NCBI GenBank assembly: GCA_029256485.1
Contig: JAQSXU010000037.1
Coordinates: 1 to 44,686 of the forward strand
Length of the DNA stretch: 44,686 nt
Origin: Clostridiaceae bacterium
GTDB lineage: Bacteria; Bacillota_A; Clostridia; Clostridiales; Clostridiaceae
Reading direction: 5' to 3'
Below the pieces are notes generated by a model. It saw nothing but the letters and a program-made list of their open reading frames with translations. It made no database searches and was not told the DNA's origin. How positions within the stretch are numbered: position 1 is the stretch's first letter; each line of letters starts with the position of its first letter. The position numbers and the translations under genes were made by a program. Shown here in pieces: positions 17,012 through 27,200 of this stretch.

Positions 17012-17827
17012 ATGTTTAAATTAGTAGCTTTAGATATGGATGGTACTTTATTAAAAGAAGATAAAACAATTTCATCTGAAAGTTTCGCTGCTATAGAATG
17101 TGCAAAAAAGAATGGTGTAAAGGTAGTTCTTACCACAGGCAGACCTCTTGAGGGAATTAAGAGATATCTAAAACAACTTAATTTAGTTAACGAAGATGAC
17201 TATGCCATTGCTTTTAATGGTGCGCTGGTTCAAAACGTTAAAACTGGTAAAGTGATTGCTAATAATATTATGACTCACGATGATTTAAAATATTTATATG
17301 ATTTAAGCCTAAAGCTTAAAGTTAATATTCATACCTTAACCTATGATTCTTGTTTAACTCCTAAATGGAGCAAATACTCTCAATTAGAAGCTACTCAAAA
17401 TCAAACGCCTCTTGAAATAGTTGATTTTAATAATCTAGATAATTCAATTCCATTAGTAAAAATAATGTTTATTGACGAAGCTGAAATATTAGATAGAGTC
17501 ATTAATAATTTACCTGAAGAGATATATGAGAAATACACTGTAGTAAGAAGTTGTCCATACTTTTTAGAATTTTTAAATAAAAAGGTAAATAAAGGTTTCG
17601 GTGTTGAAACACTAGCTGACAGCTTGGGAATAAAAAGAGAAGAGATTCTTTGTATGGGTGATGCCGGAAATGATGTGCATATGATTAAATATGCTGGTTT
17701 AGGCGTAGCCATGGGCAATGCATTCCCCGAAGTAAAGGAAGTGGCAGACTACGTTACAAAAACAAATGAAGAAGACGGAGTGGCTCATGCTATTAATAAA
17801 TTTATATTAAATGAAAAAGCCTGTTAA
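17012..17827 (+). CDS. Cof-type HAD-superfamily phosphatase
   Basis: A 271-residue HAD hydrolase of the Cof/YidA group (type IIB cap). Motif I is LDMDGTL (nucleophile Asp in DMD, residues 8-10), motif II TTGRP near residue 43, motif III lysine in VNKGFGVETLA near 192, and motif IV GDAGNDVHMIKYAG near 218. These enzymes dephosphorylate sugar phosphates or flavin-type phosphates with loose specificity. GGAGGG lies before the ATG. It is monocistronic, divergent from prfC, and closed by a 17-bp terminator. Confidence 0.92.
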   Translation: MFKLVALDMDGTLLKEDKTISSESFAAIECAKKNGVKVVLTTGRPLEGIKRYLKQLNLVNEDDYAIAFNGALVQNVKTGKVIANNIMTHDDLKYLYDLSLKLKVNIHTLTYDSCLTPKWSKYSQLEATQNQTPLEIVDFNNLDNSIPLVKIMFIDEAEILDRVINNLPEEIYEKYTVVRSCPYFLEFLNKKVNKGFGVETLADSLGIKREEILCMGDAGNDVHMIKYAGLGVAMGNAFPEVKEVADYVTKTNEEDGVAHAINKFILNEKAC

Positions 17828-17863
17828 AACAAAAGCTGGAGCATAAGCTCCAGCTTTTGTTTT
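17826..17863 (+). terminator. Intrinsic terminator of the HAD phosphatase gene
   Basis: AAAACAAAAGCTGGAGC (17826-17842) and its exact complement (17847-17863) make a 17-bp stem with loop ATAA, ending in TTTTGTTTT. It begins within the stop codon region of the gene. Confidence 0.92.
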
Positions 17864-17867
17864 AAAG

Positions 17868-17993
17868 TATAAAGATTAAAGATCAAATATCAAATATTGA
17901 GGATTTTCTGCATAGCAGAAAATCTTAAATTTAAGTTTTGCCTTAAGGCAAAACAACATTATTTGTTATTTGTTATTTGATCCTTGTTATTTT
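17868..17993. repeat. Hairpin-rich repeat, copy B (inverted relative to copy A)
   Basis: The reverse complement matches copy A along its length. Shared parts are the GTTTTGCC-TTAA-GGCAAAAC hairpin, the GATTTTCTGC-ATA-GCAGAAAATC hairpin, the linker AATTTAAG, the block TCAATATTTGAT and the ends TCTTTAATCTTT and AAATAACAA. Its right end reaches into trpS: the trpS stop TAA (17987-17989) lies in the terminal AAATAACAA. The two copies bracket prfC and the HAD gene as a 2.7-kb inverted pair. Confidence 0.85.
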
Positions 17994-18985
17994 GAAATAA
18001 ATCCTATTTTTTTCTGCATTTTTCTAAGAGTTTTATTAGCCACATAATTGGCTTTTTCAGCTCCCGCTTTGTATATTCCCTCAAGATATGATTTATCTTC
18101 TAGTAATTCATTAACTTTTTTCTGTATTGGCTCAAATTCTGATATTATTGCTTCTGCTACATCTTTTTTAAATTCTGCATATCCCTGGCCCATGTATTTC
18201 TTTTCAATGTCATCATAGGATAAGCCAGTTAATACATTCAATATAGTCATTAAATTTTTAACCCCAGGCTGATTATCACTATATTTTACATTGCCTAAGC
18301 TGTCCGTAACTGCCCTATTTATTTTCTTTCTAATAACTTCAGGAGGATCCATAATCAGTATGAAACTATTAGGATTATCTGAAGACTTTGACATTTTCTT
18401 ATTTGGATCCTGTAAATCCATTATTCTGGCTCCTGACTCAGATATATATGGTTCTGGAATCACAAAGGTAGGGCTGTAGGAATTGTTAAATCTATTAGCA
18501 ATATCCCTTGTAATTTCAAGGTGCTGCTTTTGATCTCCTCCAACAGGCACTAAATCAGTTTGATATAATAGTATATCTGCAGCCATTAGTACTGGATAAT
18601 TTAATAATCCAGCAGAAATGCTATCTCCATATTTTTTGGATTTATCCTTAAATTGAGTCATTCTGTTTAATTCTCCAATATATGTGGAACAGTTTAAAAG
18701 CCATGCTGCTTCACTATGAGCTGGAACATGGGATTGTATAAACATGGTATTCTTTTCTGGATCTATGCCAGAAGCAATATATATTGCCAATACCTCTAAA
18801 GTTCTTCTTCTTAAATCCTTAGGTTCCTGTTTTACTGTTATTGCATGTAGATCAACTACACAATAATAGCAATCATATTGATTTTGCAGCCTAACCCAAT
18901 TCTTTATAGCTCCAATATAATTGCCTAAAGTAAGATTTCCCGATGGCTGAATGCCACTGAATATTACCTTCTTTTTTTCTTCCAT
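17987..18985 (-). CDS. trpS: Tryptophanyl-tRNA synthetase
   Basis: A 332-residue class I synthetase that attaches tryptophan to tRNA-Trp. The HIGH-type signature is GNLTLGNYIGA near residue 15 and the KMSKS loop is intact near residue 197. A longer frame opens at 19063, but this would start inside the T-box terminator; the ATG at 18985 has TGGAGG upstream and yields the standard N-terminus KKVIFSGIQPSG. A T-box leader regulates it. The stop codon lies inside the end of repeat copy B, so the last residues may have been set by that insertion. Confidence 0.96.
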   Translation of the reverse strand: MEEKKKVIFSGIQPSGNLTLGNYIGAIKNWVRLQNQYDCYYCVVDLHAITVKQEPKDLRRRTLEVLAIYIASGIDPEKNTMFIQSHVPAHSEAAWLLNCSTYIGELNRMTQFKDKSKKYGDSISAGLLNYPVLMAADILLYQTDLVPVGGDQKQHLEITRDIANRFNNSYSPTFVIPEPYISESGARIMDLQDPNKKMSKSSDNPNSFILIMDPPEVIRKKINRAVTDSLGNVKYSDNQPGVKNLMTILNVLTGLSYDDIEKKYMGQGYAEFKKDVAEAIISEFEPIQKKVNELLEDKSYLEGIYKAGAEKANYVANKTLRKMQKKIGFISK

Positions 18986-19012
18986 AAAATTTACCTCCAA
19001 TTCATTATGTAA

Positions 19013-19262
19013 AATAAAAAGCCCCATAGCAAATGCTATAGGGCGAATTAATCGCGGTACCACCTAAATTTGAGAAATATATATTTCTCCTCAAAAGATA
19101 CACTAATGATATCCTGCTTTTATAACGTAAAGCTTACGACAAAGGACTACTATAATTCATCCCGCATCTCAAGGACCCATTGGGCTTAATCATGGCTATT
19201 GTAGTTACACCGCCTACAACTCTCTTTGAGCTTGTTTTTAAGCTTACTTGCTTCCTATCAAA
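19013..19262 (-). promoter_or_regulatory. T-box leader of trpS
   Basis: The minus-strand leader holds the T-box core AGGTGGTACCGCG (19053-19065) followed by a terminator, GCCCTATAGCA/TGCTATGGGGC type stem (19021-19044), then TTTTTATTTT. Upstream, Stem I features appear: AAGTAAGC, AGAGAGTTG with GGTG, and CCTTGAGATGCGGG. A UGG at 19177-19179, in AATGGGTCC, is the likely tryptophan specifier. Uncharged tRNA-Trp would pair with the specifier and with the T-box bulge to form the antiterminator and switch trpS on. Confidence 0.93.
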
Positions 19263-19324
19263 GAATTTAAATATATTATTAAAATTATATTATGCTTTTA
19301 AAATTAAAATGTCAATATTATATT

Positions 19325-19699
19325 TTACTTTTTCCATAAACCATGTAAATTACAATATTCTCTTGCATACAAAACTTCTTCATCCAATTTAAATACAGCT
19401 TCTGGTTTATCTCCAGGCTTTAAGTATTTTCTATATACTTTATTAGCTGTATGAACTTCTATCCATTCTATATAATGTTTCTCAAGCATTGGATGCTCAA
19501 CAGCACCAACTTTAACTAAAACGCCGCCATCTATCTTTTCAATTACTGGTACATGCTTCTCTACTGCAGCATCTGTTGTATTCTCATTCAATAATGTCAT
19601 TGGCTTGCCACAACAAACTAATGTTCCTCCTGATGGATGTACAACCTCCACAATGTTTCCACACACTTCGCATTTGTAAATTTGTCTTAGCTCAGTCAT
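19325..19699 (-). CDS. dfx: Desulfoferrodoxin (superoxide reductase)
   Basis: A 124-residue two-centre protein. The N-terminal desulforedoxin-like domain binds Fe(Cys)4 through C10, C13, C29 and C30. The catalytic Fe(His)4Cys centre is formed by H49, H69, H75, C116 and H119, with E47 and K48 before it as in characterised enzymes. It reduces superoxide to hydrogen peroxide without making oxygen, the usual anaerobe's defence; rubredoxin or a similar carrier supplies electrons. TAAGGAGGAG precedes the ATG. It is monocistronic between the trpS T-box and the GH13 gene, with palindromes in its promoter region. Confidence 0.96.
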   Translation of the reverse strand: MTELRQIYKCEVCGNIVEVVHPSGGTLVCCGKPMTLLNENTTDAAVEKHVPVIEKIDGGVLVKVGAVEHPMLEKHYIEWIEVHTANKVYRKYLKPGDKPEAVFKLDEEVLYAREYCNLHGLWKK

Positions 19700-19716
19700 T
19701 GCGACTCCTCCTTAAA

Positions 19717-19766
19717 TTAATAATTATTAACAGATACTTTTAATTTATATCTATTAATAATTATTA
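19717..19766. promoter_or_regulatory. Twin palindromes upstream of dfx, candidate PerR/Fur-type operators
   Basis: TTAATAATTATTAA is a perfect palindrome at 19717-19730, and a near-identical TTAATAATTATTA recurs at 19754-19766 inside a larger inverted repeat (19718-19736 with 19748-19766). They sit just upstream of the dfx RBS. Fur/PerR boxes are AT-rich palindromes of similar look (TTATAATNATTATAA), and PerR control of dfx is known in Clostridium acetobutylicum. AT-rich DNA makes chance matches common, so this is tentative. Confidence 0.4.
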
Positions 19767-19868
19767 TTCGACACTTTTATAAAAATTCCTTCTATATTTA
19801 TATTAATTTTTAAACTTTTTTGTGCCATTATTTTATATTAAAATTAATAAAGTACTAATAACTTAATA

Positions 19869-21143
19869 TTATGCAGATATGATTAAAGGACAGTCACTAA
19901 GATCAACAGTTCCATTTTTTACTATAATTTCTTTACTATTTACCAGGTTTATATATGTTCCGTCTTTTAAATTTACTTCATAATTACCAATTTTAGATTC
20001 TACATTAAATATTCCCATTAGTTTTCTTTCGTCTTTAGAGTATCCACCTTCTATAACTCCAAGGATTTTATTACTAAGTGTATATATTCCATCTGCTAAT
20101 AATTCTTCATTCCTTTTGAGCTTTACCAGGCTTTTAATAAATTCAGTAAACTCCTTGTCCTCCTTCCAATTTACGGTATCCTTATTAAATAAACTTGGTG
20201 TATTGATGTCCCTTACCTCTTCACCTGCATAAATTAGCGCAGCCCCCTTTTCAAAGAAAGCGAATGCAGTCCAATTTTTTAGAGTACACTCCCATGGATA
20301 TAATTTTGCTGCCCTTGGATTATCATGGTTTTCAACAAATCTTAGTTTTACATAATTTCTAGGATAAATGTATTCCTGGGTCCTTTTCTTTTCTATATAT
20401 TCTTTTAATGTGCATTTCCCATGTAAATATAATTCTAGGAATTCATATGTGTCATAATCATATGCCATATCAAAAGCTTGATATATTTCACTATCACTGC
20501 TGCATTGGAAACCTGAATCTCTTACTTCTTTAATGAATCTTGGGTGAACACTTTCTGACAGCCATAAAACATCTTCATTAATTTCCTTAACTGCCTCCCT
20601 GGCGCTTTCCCAGAAATCTATTGGTACAAGAGGCGCTACATCACACCTAAATCCATCAACTCCAACGGATACCCAGTATTTTAAGGTGTCTATTTGATAT
20701 TTCCAAAGTTCTTTATTATTGTAGTCTAAATCTATTACGTCATTCCATTCTCCAACCTTATTACCAGGGCGGTTATTGTGTTTTTTATAAAACCAGTCTG
20801 GATGCTCTTTATACAATTTAGAATTATATGCAGTGTGATTATATACCACATCTATAATAACCTTTAACCCCCTATTATGAGCTTCATTTAATAATTCTTT
20901 GAAGTCATCCAATGTACCATATTCACTATTTATTGACCTGTAATCTTCCACAGCATATGGGCATCCTAAATCTCCTTTTTTGTTCTCTTTTCCAATTTGG
21001 TGTATAGGCATCAGCCAAATAAAATTTACGCCTAAATTCTTTATTCTATCAAGATCCATCACAACCTGTTTAAAAGTACCTTCCTTGCTGTGATTTCTTA
21101 CATAAATAGAGTAAATAACACTATTTCTTAAATTACTTTTCAT
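19869..21143 (-). CDS. Intracellular GH13 alpha-amylase-family glycosidase
   Basis: A 425-residue enzyme with the (beta/alpha)8 barrel motifs in order: VIDVVYNHT, GVDGFRCDVA (nucleophile Asp), LWLSESVH (acid/base Glu) and RFVENHDNPRA (third acid). A small C-terminal beta domain follows. No signal peptide, so it would act on internal alpha-glucans or imported maltodextrins. The frame opens at 21167, but the first eight codons overlap the upstream hairpin and RBS; GGAGGG at 21152-21157 serves the ATG at 21143 (or 21146). Its leader carries a terminator whose T-run runs into the RBS. Exact specificity (amylase, neopullulanase, glucosidase) is not resolved. Confidence 0.88.
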   Translation of the reverse strand: MKSNLRNSVIYSIYVRNHSKEGTFKQVVMDLDRIKNLGVNFIWLMPIHQIGKENKKGDLGCPYAVEDYRSINSEYGTLDDFKELLNEAHNRGLKVIIDVVYNHTAYNSKLYKEHPDWFYKKHNNRPGNKVGEWNDVIDLDYNNKELWKYQIDTLKYWVSVGVDGFRCDVAPLVPIDFWESAREAVKEINEDVLWLSESVHPRFIKEVRDSGFQCSSDSEIYQAFDMAYDYDTYEFLELYLHGKCTLKEYIEKKRTQEYIYPRNYVKLRFVENHDNPRAAKLYPWECTLKNWTAFAFFEKGAALIYAGEEVRDINTPSLFNKDTVNWKEDKEFTEFIKSLVKLKRNEELLADGIYTLSNKILGVIEGGYSKDERKLMGIFNVESKIGNYEVNLKDGTYINLVNSKEIIVKNGTVDLSDCPLIISA

Positions 21144-21160
21144 CATAATCCCTCCAAAAA

Positions 21161-21205
21161 AATACACAATGTAAGAATTTCAATTATATTCTAACATTGT
21201 GTATT
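21161..21205 (-). terminator. Hairpin between the glucan synthase and GH13 genes, abutting the GH13 RBS
   Basis: On the minus strand AATACACAATGTTAGAAT and ATTCTTACATTGTGTATT form an 18-bp stem with one mismatch and a 9-nt loop, followed by TTTTT and then the GGAGG of the GH13 gene. It terminates the glucan synthase message or acts as an attenuator on the GH13 gene. Its ACATTGTG/CACAATGT core is shared with the repeat at 4826-4966. Confidence 0.8.
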
Positions 21206-21228
21206 TTCTAAATCTATTGTAGGTACTT

Positions 21229-24200
21229 CTAAATAATCACATTAATTTTATACGTACCCTTATTCTGATATTCAATGAAACCACTTGACTGCCTTTCTCC
21301 ATTTAAATAAACCCCTTTATTATCTCCTCTCATGATTTCAATATTATAAACTGATCCATTATGTTCATAAGTAATACTGTATTCTTTCCATTCATTAGGG
21401 ATACATGGTGAAATTCTAAAACCTTTTCCGCCTTCAAATTTTAATCCAAGTACTTCCTCTATTCCTGCTCTGTACATCCACCCCGCCGCTCCAGTATACC
21501 AGCTCCATCCTCCTCGGCCCTCATGGGGCTCTTTATCATATATATCTGCAGTCATTACATACGGCTCAGTTTTGTATACTTCACATTCCAGATGGGACCT
21601 ACTGTGATTTATGGGGTTTATCATATTAAATATTCTCCAAGCTTTGTCTCCCAAACCCATTTTGCAATATGCCACTATAACCCATACTGCACCATGAGTA
21701 TATTGCCCTCCATTCTCCCTTACTCCTGGTACATACCCTTTAATATAGCCTGGTTCTGAGGAACTATTATAGAAAGGAGGGGTCAATAACAGTACCATGC
21801 CTTTGTCATATTTAACCAAATTAGTTTCAAGTGATTCCATAGCTTCTTTTATTCTGGATGGCTTTCCTGCCCCTGAGATTACTGACCAGCTTTGAGCTAA
21901 TGAATCTATTTTGCATTCTTCATTTTCAGCAGAACCTAAAGGTGTACCATCGTCAAAATATGCTCTTCTGTACCAATCTCCATCCCATGCATACTTTTCC
22001 AGGTTTTCCTTTAATAATTCTTTAGTTTCAAAGTATTTAACAGCTCTTTCTCCATCATTTTTAAATTTACATAACTCAGTAAATCTATTAAGAATAGAAT
22101 ATAAAAACCATCCCAACCATACGCTTTCGCCTTTACCACCATTTCCAACTGTACTCATACCATCATTCCAATCTCCAGATCCCATTAATGGAAGTCCATG
22201 GCTTCCAAATTTTAAAGATCTGTCAATAGCCTTGATACAATGGTTGTAAATAGTGTCCGCACCTTCTGTATCTGATATTATATTGTATCTTTCATCTTCT
22301 CCTTCTTCAAGAGGTTTATCTTTCAAATACGGCTGCTTTTCATCTAGTATAGAATAGTCCCCTGTATTTTTAATGTAATCTGCAGTTACAAAGGGCATCC
22401 ATAGTAAATCATCTGAAAACCTGGTTCTTATTCCGCTGTTTATAATTGGATGCCACCAGTGCTGCACATCTCCATCCACATATTGTCTTGAAGCACTATA
22501 TATTATTTGGCTTCTGCATATTTCTGGATTCAAATACAATGCAGCCATAGAATCCTGCAGCTGATCTCTGAAGCCAACAGCCCCTCCGCATTGGTAAAAT
22601 GCCGTTTTAGCCCACAATCTGCAGGAAATTACTTGATACATTAACCATCCATTTAATAGTATATCCATAGTTTTATCTGGAGTCTTTACTCTAATTTTTC
22701 CTAAAAGGTCTTTCCAGCTTTTTTTAACTATTAAAAGTTCATCATTTACAGCTCTGAGATCACTAAATTTATGAACTACTTCATTTATACTCTCAATATT
22801 TTCGTCTTCACCTAAAATTATAGTTACATACTTTTCTTCCAGAGGTTCCAAATTAACTTTACAACTCATGGAAATACAAGGATCATATCCGCTGCCTACA
22901 GTATTTGATAATCCAATTCTTTTTAATGCTTTAGGAAATTCAACTGATCCCCCTCTTCCAAAGAACTCTTTTCTATTACCGGTATATGATATATCTTCTC
23001 CTCCTATTATTTTTAAATATGCGTAAAGTTTATTAAAATACTTATTGTAGGGATTATTAGCATATATATACTGTTCCTCACCGTTATAATATGTGGAAAT
23101 ATACTGTGCTGTTTGTTCTGGATTCACTCCCAATACCATTCTAGCATAATAAGTAATGGATATTTTTCTCAGCGTTTTAGTATTATTTTTTAATTTCACA
23201 ATACAAAGTTTTACACTGTTCTCCTTAGCGGCAAACATGGTTGCTTCACCAATTATGCCTTCAAATTCATGAGTAAAAACAGAATACCCGAAACCATGTG
23301 TGATTATATATTCTCCATTATTCCTTACTGGTTTAGGTGATATACTCCACACCTTACCATTGTCTTCATTTCTTAAATATATCTCTTCACTTTCTCCATC
23401 TTCTACAGGATCATTTGACCAATTTGTAATTTTATTTTCTCTGCTATTTTTATACCAGGAATATGAAACACCATTTTCTGAAATATTAAACCCAAACTTG
23501 CCGTTAGATATAACATTAATCCACGGTGCAGGTGTATTTTTATAATTATTTAATATAATAGTGTATTCATTGTTTTTTAAATCAAATCCTCCATATTCAT
23601 TGAAATATTCTAATTCAGGTGTTTTTAATCTATATGGGAAGTAATTATGATCAATATCACTTACAGGAAGCTCTTTTACTTCCTCTAAAACTTTATTGCT
23701 GGTTTTTATCTGACTTATTAAACTTCCCTTATCTGAATTTATAACTAACCTGGCAATAGCTGCTATAAATTTTATGTCTTCTTCTGACATGGTTGATCTA
23801 TTGTGTAAAAATATGCCTCCAGGTTTATTTTGTTTATCTCTTGCATGACTTGATGCCACAAAATCTCTTACGGAATTCTGCAATGTTTGGTTATAGTCGC
23901 TTTCTTCCAGATTTACAATAACCAAGTCTACTTTAAGGCCTTTAGTGCTCCAATATTCATGTGCATTGAGCATTTGCCTTACCATATCAATATGACTTTC
24001 CTTGCTTATTATAAGCAGCACAATGGGTAGATCTCCTGATATTCCATAAGGCCATAAGTCACTCTGAGATTTTGAAATGGATTTTATATACTTTTCCCTA
24101 TCCTTGAATGTAGTATTTAAGAACAATATATTTGATGCCATAAGCTGATACATATTAGCTTGTGATGACTTTATACCTAAGTACTTCATTTCTAATTGTG

Positions 24201-27200
24201 CCTGTGTCCAAGATAGTTCAAATATTCTATCCACATTGTGCATATCATTATACTTTTTAGCTAAATTCAATACTTCATCTCTTGAGTTTCCTATACCCAT
24301 TGTATATGCTACCTTTACAGTACCTGCAGGTGGGATTTTTACTCTGACTCTCATGCTTATTATTGGATCTAAAACAGCTCCTACTGTATTTCTAAGCACA
24401 GAATCTTTCTCCATTACTTGCGGTGATGTTAAATTATTACATCTTCCTATAAAATTAGCTCTATTAGTTTCATATTGTATAGGTCCAAATTTTTCTCCAT
24501 CAATACAAATGGTTTCCATAACCCAGGGCTGCTTTTCACCTTTTTTCCTAACTCTTCTATTTGCAGCTATGCAGTTTAGACTCTCAATAAATTCTGTACT
24601 TATAAATAAATTGCTGAAGGCGGGATGTACTATATCTGCACTATAGGTGGCAAGAGTGACTTCACTATAACTTGTAATTTCAATTGTTCTACTGTGATCA
24701 CTGTGATTTGTAATGTTTAATCTTCTTGTCTCACAGTTATCTTCATTTGAAACTGAAATTTCCGTTCTAGTTTCAATATTTCCGTCCTTCCTTAAAAATT
24801 CTGCTTTGTCTAATGCAAATGTAACTTCGTATTTTTCCCCGGTACTTTTACAGGGTTCAAAAGCAGCACTCCAGTAATCTCTTGAATTTACATTTCTAAT
24901 ATAAAAAAATGTGCCCTTATTATCTCTTGTTACATCCTCTTTCCACCTGTAAACAAACGTATTATCAAGCTTGGAGTATCCGGTTCCAGAGTTTGTTATC
25001 ATTAAGGAATAGGCTCCATTTGATAATAAATGTGTTTCTGGTATCTCAGTATTAGCTGTAGTGTATTTTCTAACGATTATATTATTTTTTTCAAAGCTGG
25101 AATTTCCATGGTCAAATATCTGTTTTCGATCGTATATTATTCTATTTGGCACTTTTTCTTGAAGCAGAAGTTCCGTAGCTTTAACTCTTGGTACCCTATG
25201 GAATCTATCCTGTAATATATTTTTGTTTAGAACATTATCCAATGCCATAAAGCTCATACCTTCATGATGAACCATAAAACATTTTATAACAGCCTTTTCC
25301 TTTCCTTTTGGCAATCTTTCCTGAGTATAATCTACAGACTCATAAAATCCATATTTTCCAACTAGGCCTTCGGATATTAACCTGTTTATGTTTGTCATTC
25401 CATTTAGTAAATCTATTTGAAGGGCCAATATTGTAGAATATGGTGATATAACCAATTCATTGGAAAGCCCTCTTTTTAACCCTATTCCTGGGATGCCGAA
25501 TGCCTTATACTGATAATTTAGGTTTATATCGAAATTATAAAAAGCAGATTCTGAAATTCCCCACGGAACCCTTCTATGTCTACAATACTTTCTCTGACCA
25601 TCAATAACAGCCTTATAAGTTTCATTTAACAATGTATTTGGATAACTTCTCATTATTAATAAAGGCATAAAGTATTCAAACATTGTGCCGCTCCAGGAAA
25701 CCAGACCATTGCTTTTAAACATAAATGTAAGGGACCTTCCTAGTTTAAACCAATGTATTTGTTCAACATCACCCTTAGCAATGGCAATAAAGCTTGCTTG
25801 CCTAGCTTCTGATGCTAATAAATCATAATAACAATTTCCTATTGAATCTGTACCTATGTCATACCCAATAGAAAAAAGCTGCCTTTTCTTATCATATAGT
25901 ATAGTAAAATCAGTTGAATCTGCAATATTATTTAATCTATTAATAAGTGCTCCAGTGTTATCAACTAAATTATTTATTTCTTTTGTTCCATTTTCAACTA
26001 AAAGGCATAATTCTTCATACCACTTATCATCTCTATTAATAGAACTACCTTTACAATCAATAACAGCTTTCTGAATTTTACTGCTTAACTCTTTAGCTGG
26101 TACATTGGAAATAATGTTTATAATATTTTCTCTTTCATTATTGTTAATTTTGTTAGTCTCTAATATAATATCAAGCCATGGAATAAATTTTTGTATTTCA
26201 CTTAAATATCTTGAAACAGTATTTTTTACTTTATTGACCCAGTATAATTTATTTATATCAATTATATTTTCTAATTCCTCTGTTTTGCTCCAAATGTTCA
26301 TTAATAACCTTTTCCAATAAATTATATTGTTCTCGTGGTTAATTTCTACATTAAATATAATTGAATAAAAATCTCTTATGTTAAGTGCTTCATAAATATC
26401 ATTATCTGCAATATGAAGTAAATCCTCTAATCCGCAAATCTGGTTTTTATTTATTATTGGTTTTGTAAGATATTCTTCTAAAGACACAGAAACTTCCCAT
26501 AGATATCCTACTAAATTCCCGCTGTCAACAGTAGAAATATATTCTGGTTTTAAAGTATCTTTTGTTTTAGTATCATACCAATTGTAAAAATGTCCTCTGT
26601 ATCTTTTTAATCCCTCCATACTATCCAGTATTTTTTCAATTCTTTCTACTGTTTCTAAAATCCCAATATAACCAAAATCATATGCCACAATGTTAGATAT
26701 TAATCCCATGGCCATATTTGTAGGAGATGTTCTGTGAGCAACTCCGTTATTAGGATCTTCTTGATAATTGTCAGGCGCTAACCAATGGTTCTCATCATTT
26801 ACAAAGTCCTCAAAATATGCCCAGGTTCTTCTAGCAATCTTTCTAAGCTCCACTCTATGTTCATTTTGAAGCTGAAATGATATCTTGTTTACATCTTTGC
26901 TTATATAATACGCAATGTATGGGCTTAAAAACCAGATAATTACCGTTGGCAGCATAATTAAAAATGCCTCGTAAGATCTGGCTGCAGCAACAGCACATGT
27001 GAATAAGGCTAAAGCACTTGCCATCCACATAGCATTTATATAATATTTTAGATTTTTTCCCGTTTGTGACTCAGCATCTGCAGCAGTCTGCCATTCCAGT
27101 AAATTTCTTTTACTTACATAAACCCTATAAATGGTCCTTATAATTGCATCCAGCATTAAATAGGATACATATGGCAGAAAACAAAATATTAAAAATATCT

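Noticed and set aside
18985..19063. An N-terminal extension of TrpS reaching into the T-box
   Set aside because: The extra codons overlap the leader terminator, while a strong RBS precedes the internal ATG at 18985.
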